From NCBI GenBank assembly GCA_016708725.1, contig JADJFE010000001.1:372001-436000 (forward strand): a stretch of DNA of 64,000 bases, written 5' to 3'. The notes under the pieces were generated by a model. The model did no database searches. It saw nothing but the letters and a program-made list of their open reading frames with translations, and was not told where the DNA came from. The position numbers were made by a program, and so were the translations under genes. Source of the DNA: Candidatus Aalborgicola bjergmarkensis. GTDB lineage: Bacteria; Pseudomonadota; Gammaproteobacteria; Burkholderiales; Burkholderiaceae_C. This document shows positions 26,702 through 35,400 of this stretch, one piece after another; within the stretch, counting starts at the first letter, position 1, and each line of letters opens with the position of its first letter.

Positions 26702-26898
26702 CTCCTGATATAAGAGCTGTTCCCGCTTATTCCATGGAGCTTACAGACCGATTTGGTATGTAAAAACAGCCAGAAACGGCCAGTTTTGATGCTTCATGGC
26801 GGTTTTGGCGGCGTTTTGACCTGTTTTGAAGGGGGAAATTCAAGGCAAATCGGGCCGTATTCCTTATGGGATAAGCGGGAGTAGCTATGTTTTTTGTA
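26702..26898 (+). repeat. ~200-bp inverted-repeat element, copy 4
   Basis: This is a full-length copy. The left arm CCCGCTTATTCCATGGAGC faces the right-arm block CTTATGGGATAAGCGGGAG, then AGCTATGTTTTTTG. It follows the duplicated pbpC stop by the same short spacer as copy 3. Confidence 0.85.
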
Positions 26899-27031
26899 TA
26901 GACAGCGCCGCTGACGATTGTGCCGATCAGCGCATCCATTGGTGACAGGCAAAACCAGCGATTCAGACCTGCTGTCGGGTAGGGGCGCGCCGGAGAACAG
27001 GCCGCTTCGACTGCCAAACCGTGGATAGATA
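26899..27031 (+). repeat. Element tail sequence, shared with 30206-30375
   Basis: Directly after the element comes a segment with GCGCATCCATTGGTGA, GCAAAACCAGCGATTCAG, CCTGCTGTCGGGTAGGGGCG and CGACTGCCAAACCG. The same blocks, with an extra ~50 bp, follow element copy 5. It lies between the element and the 3' end of the AbiE cargo. The remaining sequence to 27116 shows nothing further that I can name. Confidence 0.8.
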
Positions 27032-27116
27032 AAAATGCAGCCAAGCACAACCCGTCCCCGCCGTTGACGGTGAGCGCTGCAGTTCGCGTCTGTTTTGACC
27101 GCTAAACGGCAGCGAA

Positions 27117-28061
27117 CTACATCTTGTCGATGAATTGCCGGATACGGGCCAGAATTTCACCCAGGTCTGGCTGTCCGTTGTAATACAGGGCAGAAGTTTT
27201 TCGATACTCGCAGGCAAACCGGGCGTGCTCTTGCGGGTCTTCCAGCAAAAAAGCCGGGTTCTTGGCAACCACAAGTTCGTCCCCACTGCGAAACCGCTGC
27301 ACCTTGCGTTCCTCATAGGCGGGCGTGCCGATAAAAGCCTGGATCTCGGGCAGCGTCAGCAGGCAGTAGATGTCGTAATAGTGGCGCATGAAGTTGGCCG
27401 GGAAGGCCTCCCCCGTCTTGTGCAACCGGTACTTGGTCGATACCGTCTGCAACTTCTCAACAAAGGTATAGGTGGGCAGGTAGCACAGAACATCCACGGC
27501 ACGATTGTCGTGAATCCGCACGCCCGCACTGCGCGCTGCATCAAAGGCCCAGGACGAAATTGTGACCGGGCGGTTGGGGGTCGTGTCGTCAAACCCCAGT
27601 TCCAGCAAAATGCCGTCCTTGATGCCACTGTGTTGTCCAACGCGATTGGGGTAGAGCAAGCGAATTCCGGCGCTGCGCATTTTGTCGTCATCAAAGGCCG
27701 TGTCGCGCCAGACCGTGTCGATTCCGGCAATGGCGATGTTTTTGGCGAGCCATTCGTAATAGGCCCGCCGGGATTCGATATGCGCAGGCTTGTTGTGGTT
27801 GCGCCCTGCTTTGACCTGCAAATCATCGGGCGGCTCGATGCGGATATCAATGTCTTCCGAAAATCGGTGAATGATGCCAAAGCCTTTCGAGAGCGATGTA
27901 CCGCCCTTCAACTCAAACCGGAACCTGGATGCCTGCAAGCCCCACAGGCAATGCATGATCCAGTAGTCCTTTTCGACCAGCACTGGATCAATCCCGCGTT
28001 GTTCGGCCACGATAGCCACCAACGCATTGAAGTCGCGGCGCGCGTGCAGAAAATCAGCCAT
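27117..28061 (-). CDS. abiEii: AbiEii/AbiGii-family nucleotidyltransferase toxin
   Basis: This 314-residue toxin of a type IV abortive-infection pair has the nucleotidyltransferase core FELKGGTSLSKG followed by FSEDIDIRIE, the GS-x-D-x-D metal site of the DUF1814 family. Conserved helices follow (VEKLQTVSTKYRLHK and RHYYDIYCLL). Family members transfer nucleotides to RNA and halt growth upon infection. Its start overlaps the antitoxin stop by 8 bp. The module is cargo 2 of the island, flanked by the element tail on one side and an alpha-2-macroglobulin/pbpC chimera on the other. Confidence 0.9.
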   Translation of the reverse strand: MADFLHARRDFNALVAIVAEQRGIDPVLVEKDYWIMHCLWGLQASRFRFELKGGTSLSKGFGIIHRFSEDIDIRIEPPDDLQVKAGRNHNKPAHIESRRAYYEWLAKNIAIAGIDTVWRDTAFDDDKMRSAGIRLLYPNRVGQHSGIKDGILLELGFDDTTPNRPVTISSWAFDAARSAGVRIHDNRAVDVLCYLPTYTFVEKLQTVSTKYRLHKTGEAFPANFMRHYYDIYCLLTLPEIQAFIGTPAYEERKVQRFRSGDELVVAKNPAFLLEDPQEHARFACEYRKTSALYYNGQPDLGEILARIRQFIDKM

Positions 28062-28677
28062 TCAGCCACTGCATGAAACGCTTCTTGGTACTGACAGAGG
28101 CAAAATCCGCAACGGCACGCTTTACCTTGGCATGATCGAAGCCGGGCAGCTTGCGCTGCACCATCTGAAGCACTTGGTTCTTGTCTTCTGCCAATTCATC
28201 CAGATTGTTGATGGCATCGACCAACAAAAACTCTGGCGTCAGACACTTCGGGAAACGCGGCTTGACGCGAAAATCGAACTGTCGGTTTCCGAAGGAGAAG
28301 AGTCCATGCCGCTTGTGGTTGTAGACAAGGGTTTTGTTGTAGAGCTGCGTTGTTCCCAAGCCTAGCGTGTTGTAGCTCGACGGGGAGAACACCAGAAAAT
28401 TCTTATCACGCAGGAATGTGGCTACCAAGGCCTGATCATCAGGCGGCAGCATGCCAAACACGGATTTCTTGGGCGCGTAGTAAAGCCCTTGCGCCAATCG
28501 CATCAAAGCGCCGCTAGATACCAGCTCGCGAAGGTGCCGGTCAACGGCAGAAGAAACCGTTGCCAAGTCCTCCCTGCGATACACCTTACCGGCGTGCAGC
28601 ATGCTCGCGATTTGATCCAAGGCGTACCGCCTTGTGGGTAGAGACGGACTGGAGACGGGGGCGTTTGCCAGTTCCAT
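28054..28677 (-). CDS. abiEi: AbiEi-like antitoxin (winged helix, DUF6088-like)
   Basis: This 207-residue antitoxin carries an N-terminal winged helix (ALDQIASMLHAGKVYRREDL to LRELVSSGALMRLAQGLYY), a conserved middle with FSPSSYNTLGLGTTQLYN, and a C-terminal domain (FDHAKVKRAVADFASVSTKK). AbiEi proteins repress their own promoter and neutralise AbiEii. ATG 28677 is preferred because AGAGGA lies 8 bp before it; a frame to 28707 has no such support. The promoter must lie in 28678-28750, just before the chimeric fragment. Confidence 0.87.
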   Translation of the reverse strand: MELANAPVSSPSLPTRRYALDQIASMLHAGKVYRREDLATVSSAVDRHLRELVSSGALMRLAQGLYYAPKKSVFGMLPPDDQALVATFLRDKNFLVFSPSSYNTLGLGTTQLYNKTLVYNHKRHGLFSFGNRQFDFRVKPRFPKCLTPEFLLVDAINNLDELAEDKNQVLQMVQRKLPGFDHAKVKRAVADFASVSTKKRFMQWLNG

Positions 28678-28750
28678 TGAATGAATCCTCTTTGACGTTT
28701 CATGCAAATTGTAGTCGCATGGATGTTCTTAACCACTTGCTGGCAACGGA

Positions 28751-29989
28751 ATGCAGGCAGCCAATGGCGGCTATCGTTTATGGAGTGGAGATTCCGCCGA
28801 TTTCGCCGATATGCGGCGGTTTGCGCATGTGGACATGGTGCGTGGCATCCGCTCACCCGGTTCGACGCTGAAACCTTTTTTGTATGCCATGGCTCTGGAT
28901 GAGGGGCTGATCCATTCGGAGAGCCTGCTGGCCAACACACCGCAATCCTTTCATGGCTATGACCCCGGTAATTTTCAGGCGAATTTCTCCGGCCCGGTGA
29001 GCGTCGCCGATGCCTTGCAGCGCTCCTTTGAATGTACCGGCGGTTGACTTGCTGGATCGCATCGGTGCAGCGCGCTTTTACGCCCGTCTGGCCAATGCCG
29101 GTCTGCGCTTGCAGCTGCCCCCAAACTTCTGGAAGCCGGTGGCAATCCTGAGCGTGCTTTCATTGAAACGGGTGGCACTTCCCTGGCCTGGAAAACCGGC
29201 ACCAGCTATGGTTTTCGTGATGCCTGGGCGGTCGGTGTGGTCGATAGCTACACGCTGGGCGTCTGGATCGGTCGGCCCGATGGCACGCCCAACCCCGGTT
29301 TCTTTGGCGCCAACGTCGCCGCCCCCCTGTTGCAACAAATCGCCTATGCCTTGCCCAAACGGGGTGAATTGAATCGCAGCAAACCCGCCACCGTCAGCAG
29401 CAGCGTGATCTGCTGGCCGCTCGGTTATGCAGCGGAAAAAACAGCGCCCGAACATTGTCACCAACAACGCAGCGCCTGGGTGCTGGCACAAACCATCCCT
29501 CCCACATTACCGGACCGCCTGCGCACACGCGGCCTGTTCGAAACCGTCTGGACCCATCCGGCCACCGGACTGCGCACCCTGCCGCACTGCCAGGCAAACG
29601 CCCAGGCACAAAAAATTGCCCGCTGGCCCGCTTTGCTCGAAGTCTGGCTCAGTGCCGCTGAAAAACAGCACTACGGCCTGACACAAGCGCAGCATTGGGA
29701 CCCCGATTGCCAGCCACACTTCAACGCCAGCAAAATCAGGGTAAACGGCCTGAAACCCGGCAGCCGCCTGCGCCCCGTGCCGGGACACACGCACATCCCC
29801 CTGACACTGGAAGCCGTGGCGACGCAGGGCCCGCATTACTGGTTGCCGGGTGGCAAACTGGTCGCTCAAAGCCAGCACCAGCACAAGAAAACGACTCGCC
29901 TGGTGCTTGACAGTGCCGGACAACACAGCATCGCCCTGATCGACAGCGCCGGAAACCATACCAGCGTCGATTTCTGGGTGGATTTGTGA
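28751..29989 (+). pseudogene. Chimera of alpha-2-macroglobulin fragment and C-terminal pbpC, frameshifted
   Basis: The first ~45 bp copy the alpha-2-macroglobulin gene (MQAANGGYRLWSGDS, source 18567-18612). They are joined in frame at a GATTCCG-like site to pbpC from about 20928 (FADMRRFAHVDMVRGIRSPGSTLKP). One base is gained near 29030 (SFECTGG instead of SLNVPAV), destroying the SLN motif context. A deletion at about 29126 then removes the pbpC region 21256-21434. The frame opens again at 29237 through KTGTS-downstream sequence to the normal C-terminus at 29989. The transpeptidase cannot be made intact. Confidence 0.87.
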
Positions 29990-30006
29990 TTTGTGATTTG
30001 TGATGT

Positions 30007-30205
30007 GCTCCTGATATAAGAGTTGCTCCCGCTTATTCCATGGGGCTTGCAGCCCGATTTGGCATGTAAAAACAGCCGGAAACGGCCCGTTTTGATGCTT
30101 CATGGCGGTTTTGGCATCGCCTTGACCCGTTTTGAAGGGGAAAATTCAGGGTAAATCGGGCTGTATGCCTTATGTATCAAGCGAGAGTAGCTATGTTTTT
30201 TGCAT
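30007..30205 (+). repeat. ~200-bp inverted-repeat element, copy 5
   Basis: This is a full-length copy starting CTCCTGATATAAGAGTTG after the third pbpC 3' end and finishing AGAGTAGCTATGTTTTTTGC. Spacing to the pbpC stop matches copies 3 and 4. Confidence 0.85.
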
Positions 30206-30375
30206 AAATAGCGCGCAGACGATTGTGCAGATCAGGGCATCCATTGGTGAGATGCAAAACCAGCGATTCAGACCTGCTGTCGGGTAGGGGCGCGCCGGAG
30301 GTACGCCAAGACAATCCCAAATGGCACACGAGCGGCGAAACAGACCGTTTCGACTGCCAAACCGAGGATCGCAAT
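30206..30375 (+). repeat. Element tail sequence, second copy
   Basis: It matches 26899-27031 (blocks GCATCCATTGGTGA, AAACCAGCGATTCAG, GTCGGGTAGGGGCGCG and CGACTGCCAAACCG) with an insertion of about 50 bp near 30300-30345. The following 30376-30506 holds no gene that I can support and leads to the 3' end of cargo 3. Confidence 0.8.
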
Positions 30376-30506
30376 GTACCAAAATGGGGATTTTGAGGAT
30401 GGGTCAGGATGCGATACTTGGGGTCGTGCGGTTGGATTCCCTATCCGCTTAGACACAATGATAACGGGACTAACTGCTTCTACTTCGTATGTGGTCAGAC
30501 AAAAAT

Positions 30507-30998
30507 CTACCCAAATGTCTTCACAAATCCGTCTTCCAACTGATTTATCAAGGCATGCGTGTCCGATTCAATCTTTAGCATCAAGTCGGAATCTGCGAGA
30601 AGAATTTCACGTGTCGCTGATTCAAATGGATCACCACTGACAGCATCCATAAGCTCTCCACACGCTCCGATCACGTCGAATTGGGCGTATTTTCTTTCCA
30701 ACCGCTCAATTCTTGTAATGAGCCGATGGAGCTCAAACCGAATTTCTGAAGCACGTGATTTTTCTGATGAATCTGTCGCTGGTGTGCCAAAGTAAGTCCT
30801 GGATTTGATTACCAATTCTGCCAATAACTTGATGCAAGTGTCAATTTCTGCGCGGGTTTCTTTACGTTTTTCGCGGTTATTTGCTTGGCCATTTGAAACA
30901 AGCCAACCAATGATAGTGAAAAACCAGCCACCTGCAATCAAAAGATCCTTGGCTGTCAATCCAAGAAAAATCACATCCGGGTTAACCGTCGTTGGCAT
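30507..30998 (-). CDS. Small membrane-anchored protein of ATPase/STAS module
   Basis: I do not recognise this 163-residue protein. It has one N-terminal membrane helix (about residues 16-36, KDLLIAGGWFFTIIGWLVSNG). A predicted helical, charged cytoplasmic part follows (REKRKETRAEIDTCIKLLAE, then HRLITRIERLERKYAQFDVI). It begins 8 bp after the DUF4325 stop and is the last gene of the cargo 3 operon. The layout suggests a membrane-attached coiled-coil partner or effector. AT content is higher than in flanking core genes. Confidence 0.7.
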   Translation of the reverse strand: MPTTVNPDVIFLGLTAKDLLIAGGWFFTIIGWLVSNGQANNREKRKETRAEIDTCIKLLAELVIKSRTYFGTPATDSSEKSRASEIRFELHRLITRIERLERKYAQFDVIGACGELMDAVSGDPFESATREILLADSDLMLKIESDTHALINQLEDGFVKTFG

Positions 30999-31006
30999 AG
31001 ATTCGA

Positions 31007-31327
31007 TTAGCCTTTTGACTTGGCTTGGTCAACGTAACTCCAGATTCGTTGCTCGTAGGTTTTGAGTTTTGTTGAAATACGAATTTTTTCATGAAGTATT
31101 TCAGCCGACAAACCAGCCTCACGAACTAAACCACCAAATGCCTCTTCGAGAAATGACGACCCAAAACCTAGTGCGCCATCAAGCTGCACCTCAACCAATT
31201 CCGACTGACGCAACGCGGGCAGCAATAAGTTCTCACGGAAAGCCTGTCCTGAATAAGGGCCATCCGTCAGATACCTGCCTGCAGGGCTGCGAGAAAACTG
31301 TTTTGCGATATTGAGTACGATTGTCAT
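31007..31327 (-). CDS. STAS-like DUF4325 protein
   Basis: This 106-residue protein ends its core with VQLDGALGFGSSFLEEAFGG, the signature of the STAS-like DUF4325 family, which resembles anti-anti-sigma factors. Its ATG overlaps the stop of the upstream GHKL ATPase (ATGA). Pairs of this kind resemble switch modules in which an ATPase kinase and a STAS-like partner control each other, but no target sigma factor is present here. The partner ATPase is truncated, so the module may be non-functional. Confidence 0.82.
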   Translation of the reverse strand: MTIVLNIAKQFSRSPAGRYLTDGPYSGQAFRENLLLPALRQSELVEVQLDGALGFGSSFLEEAFGGLVREAGLSAEILHEKIRISTKLKTYEQRIWSYVDQAKSKG

Positions 31328-31797
31328 GACGTTGTTCCTGACAAGTTAAGCATCCATACTATTAAGGTTCCTGTTATTGGATTCGTCAGTCTGCCAACAC
31401 TCTCTATTTGTTCGCGTTCGCTGTATCTGAAAAACCCACCACGGCTGAAAATTGCCAGTTCACCGTTTGTGGACATCCTTGTGAACTGTAGCATTTCAGG
31501 CAGCCCCTTTCCTCTGTACGGCAACTTTGTACTTGTTCTCCCTGCCGCTGCTGCCGAGATCAATTTTCCATCAGCCCTACCTTGCCACCAAACTTTTCCA
31601 GTCAGATAGTCCCGTATCCCTGGCTTTGCGAGCAAGGTTCCTGGAATTGACGATCCACGGTCATGCATAGCAACAATAACCTTGCTCTTAGAAATCGTTG
31701 CGAATATCCACCAAGCCCCGTCACCCATAGCGGTTGTGTACGCATGTTGCTTAACATTCGTCATGGCCTCATGAACGCAGTCCGCAAGCCCCATTTC
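31324..31797 (-). pseudogene. GHKL-type ATP-binding protein, 5'-truncated by a pbpC fragment
   Basis: The readable frame gives GLADCVHEAMTNVKQHAY (the N-box with Glu and Asn), VIVAMHDRGSSIP (G1-like DxGxG region) and GKGLPEMLQFTRM (G2-like). This is a histidine-kinase/anti-sigma-type ATPase fold without a transmitter domain. The frame extends to an ATG at 31812, but the first five codons are antisense to the adjoining pbpC copy. The true 5' end of the gene has therefore been cut off at about 31797. Residues before the N-box are missing. The stop overlaps the DUF4325 start. Confidence 0.75.
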
Positions 31798-32051
31798 CCG
31801 ATTGCCAGCCACACTTCAACGCCAGCACCATCCGGATGAACGGCCTCAAACCCGATAGCCGCCTGCGCCCCGTGCCGGGACACACGCACATTCCCCTGAC
31901 ACTGGAAGCCGTGGCGACGCAGGGTCCGCATTACTGGTTGCCGGGTGGCAAACTGGTCGCTCAAAGCCAGCACCAGCACAAGAAAACGACTCGCCTGGTG
32001 CTTGACAGTGCCGGAAACCACACCAGCGTCGATTTCTGGGTGGATTTGTGA
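31798..32051 (+). pseudogene. pbpC 3'-end fragment (BiPBP_C region)
   Basis: This copies pbpC from about 22012 to the stop (CQPHFNAS to SVDFWVDL). Relative to the intact gene, 30 bp are missing between two GACAGCGCCGGA-like repeats, so the segment QHSIALIDSAG is lost. It is the fourth pbpC 3' end in the island and truncates the ATPase gene. Confidence 0.87.
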
Positions 32052-32052
32052 T

Positions 32053-32262
32053 GTGCTCCTGATATAAGAGCTTATCCCGCACATCCCATAAGGCTTTCAG
32101 CCCGATTTGCCATGTAAAAACACCCGGAAACGGCCAGTTTTCCGCCCGTTTTGGTCTCTGTGGCGGTTGCTGGCGGCGTTTTGGTCTGTTTTGAAGGGCA
32201 AAATTCAAGGCAAATCTGGCTGTACGCCTTATGTACCAAGCGGGAGTAGCTATGCTTTTTGC
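32053..32262 (+). repeat. ~200-bp inverted-repeat element, copy 6
   Basis: This is a full-length copy directly after the fourth pbpC stop, from GCTCCTGATATAAGAGC to GCGGGAGTAGCTATG. It is followed by a tail beginning ACAGCGCCGCAGACGA, related to the tails of copies 4 and 5. Confidence 0.85.
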
Positions 32263-32352
32263 AGAGACAGCGCCGCAGACGAATGCGCTCATTCAAACGC
32301 ACCAAGCGGGACAGCACGCTTGGCACTTTGTGGGAGTGGCGGGAGCCACGAT

Positions 32353-32441
32353 ATTCGTGCCTTCCGGCTCTCCCACAGGAATCACATCCAGCCTGCACGG
32401 AAATGACAATGCCTTGCCTGTCCCGCCTTAAGTGGGAAGCC
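32353..32441 (+). repeat. ~89-bp segment, inverted duplicate of 51609-51696
   Basis: CACAGGAATCACATCCAGCC, GCACGGAAATGACAATGCC and TTAAGTGGGAAGCC occur here. As reverse complement they recur beside element copy 7. The segment ends exactly at the SNF2 gene stop and is thus part of a larger mobile unit of element plus tail. Confidence 0.8.
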
Positions 32442-35400
32442 CTACCCCAACGGCTTGAGCAGCTCTGCCAGATCGGACTCGTTGAACAAAGGCTCCTTGC
32501 GTGTGCTAGAGCCGCTGTACATGGCTTCGCTGAGTGCGGCTTTGCGTTCTTGCAGGGCGAGGATGCGTTCTTCGATGGTGCCTTGCGCCACCAGTTTGAC
32601 CACCCAGACGCTTTGGGTCTGGCCGATGCGGTGGGCGCGGTCGGTGGCCTGGTTTTCCACCGCCGGGTTCCACCACGGGTCGTAGTGGATCACGGTGTCG
32701 GCCTGTGGCAGATTCAGGCCCACGCCACCGGCTTTGAGGCTGATGAGAAACAGGTTGACTTTCCCGCTGGTGAACTGCTCGATCAAGGCATCGCGTTTCT
32801 GGCTCTGGCCCGTGAGCTTGACCCACTCAATCTTGCGTTTGGCCAGTTCGGCTTCGATCAAGGTCAGCATGCTGGTGAACTGCGAAAACAGCAGGATGCG
32901 CCGCCCCTCGGCCAGCATTTCGGGCAGCGTTTCCATCAGGTATTCCAGCTTGGCCGAGGATTTGACTTTTTGCGCCGCATCCAGTTTGACCAGGGCAGGG
33001 GAGCAGCACACCTGGCGCAGTTTGAGCAGTGCATCCAGAATGGTGATGTGCGACTTGGCCAGACCCTTGGTGGCAAGCGCTTCGCGCACGGCTTTTTCCA
33101 TGCCCAGACGTATGGTTTCGTAGAGGTCGGCCTGTTTGCCCACGAGTTCGACACGCATCACGGTTTCCACCTTGGGTGGCAATTCGCTGGCGACCAGCGC
33201 CTTGGTGCGGCGCAGCATGAAGGGCGTGACGCGCGCGCGCAGTTGGCCTAAGCGCTCGGTGTCCCCCTGCTTTTCAATGGGTTTGCGAAACAGTTCGGTA
33301 AAACGCTGCTGGCTGCCCAGAAAACCGGGCATCAAAAAGTGAAACAAACTCCATATCTCGCCCAGATGGTTTTCCATGGGGGTGCCCGAGAGGCATAGCC
33401 GGTTGCGGGTTTTGAGTTCCCCCACCACCTGGGCGGCGTGGGTGTTGGCGTTTTTGATGTTTTGCGCTTCATCGAGCACCACCAGGTGCCAGACTTGCTC
33501 CAGCCAGCGTTCGCGGTCGCGTCCCAGGAGCGAATACGGGGCAATCACGATGTCTTGCTGGTCCATTTCGGTAGCGGCTTCATGGCGCTCCTTGCCGTGC
33601 AATACCAGGCTGCGTAGCTGGGGGCAAAAGCGCGTGGCTTCGCGTTGCCAGTTGCCCATCAGGCTGACCGGGGCGATGATGAGCGCCGGGTGGGTGAGGC
33701 GGCCTGCGTCTTTTTCAATCTGGATATGCACCAGGGTTTGCAACGTTTTGCCCAGCCCCATGTCGTCGGCCAGGATGCCGGCCAGGCCGTGTTGCCGTAA
33801 AAATTGCAGCCAGTTGACGCCCTGCTGCTGGTAGGGGCGCAGGCTGGCCTGTACGCTGTCGGGCACCGCAACGGGTGCGATGGCAACATGGCCGCTGAGT
33901 TGCTGCACCATGTCGCGCAGCGCCTGTGCTCCCTGCCACACCACGCCTGCCCCAAGTGTGGCGGTGGTGCGCATGGCGTCAAAGCGTGAGAGCCGCAGCG
34001 CATCGCCAGAAAAGTCGTGGCCGCGATCACTGGCCATCTCCAGCAGCGCCGCCATCCAGGGTTTGAGTGGTTCGGTTGGCAAACGGATAAAGCCCTGGCC
34101 GTCGGGTTTGGGTACGTACACAAAGGGCGGCAAGTCCGGCTGGCCGGTTTCGGGATCTACCGGGCTATTGGCCGCAGCAGCAATCAAATCCGGCAACCAG
34201 GGCAGGACGTTGTGCCGCTGGCCGTTGATTTCCATGCCCAGTGACAGGTCAAACCAGTCTGAACCGGTTTCGCTGTCCGCATCGCCACCGTCCTGGGCCT
34301 GCAGTTGCACGTCCAGGTTTTCTGCATGGGTGATCCAGCCGTCAAGGCCGGGGTCGAGGGTCAGGTCAAAGTTATTTTCGCGCAGCTCACGGTAGTCTTC
34401 GTCCGCCCAGCGCAACCAGGTTTGCTGACCAGAACTGTTGGCAAAAAAGAAGTGGCCCTGCTCGCCGCTAGACAAACCCAGGCCGACCAAGCGACTGATG
34501 GCATCGAACTCGGCTTCGGTATCGCGTTGCAGCAGTACCGGCCCTTGTGGCCCATCCACCCGCACCACGCGGCCGCTACCCGTCCACCAGCCGGTATGGC
34601 CCTGGTAGTCAAAACGCAGTCGGGCGAGCATCAATCCCCGGCTGCCGTTCTGGTTGTCGGGGTTAGGGGCTATATGCAAACAGGCTCTGGGCGTGATGCC
34701 TTCGAGTCGGGGGAGGTTCTGCAGCAAGGGTGGCGGGGGGATGGACCCCAGGCGTTGCATGACTTCGACCTGGTGTTTTTGCAGCGCTGCTGGCTGCAAA
34801 AGGGGGGCCTGGAGCAGCACCATCAGTTGGGCATCGCTCAGTCCTGGTACCTGCACCGGACCGCACAGATTGCGCTCGCTGTCCAGGTACAGCACAGGGG
34901 TGTTCAGATATAGCCTGCCATGGTTACCGGGAGTTCCTGCACCGTGGGCATCCGTGTCGGCGCGTAGCCGGGCGCGCAAGGCCCAGCCCTGTGCACCATT
35001 GCTGATGGTGGTGATTTCGGTCCAGCTCCAGTCGAGCGTACGCGCTGACCCCCAGTTCAGTTGCGATCCGATGTTGCCGTAGTCGTCGCCCAGGAACATG
35101 CGACCAGTGCTGGCGGCTTGTTCCAGCGCAATCAGGCCCATGCGGCCAGACAGTGTCGCGTGGGTAACGTTACCGTAGTTGTAGCTGTTGCTAGAGCGTG
35201 ACAGCATGAGCAGCATGTTCAGCACTTCGTGGTCGGTTGGACTGGCTTGGTCGTATGCAGACTGCCCGGCGTAGGGGGGGTAGCGGATGGGTTTGACTTT
35301 GGACCAACCACCTTTGATTTTGGTGTAAGAAGTTACGGCCTCCAGCGCCAATCGCGGGTTTGGGGTGTGTGGTCCCACAACCCGGAGCAGGTACAGGTAG

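Noticed and set aside
27060..27116. Rho-independent terminator after abiEii
   Set aside because: An AGTTCGC/GCGAACT stem is visible, but the loop is long and there is no clear T-run on the minus strand.
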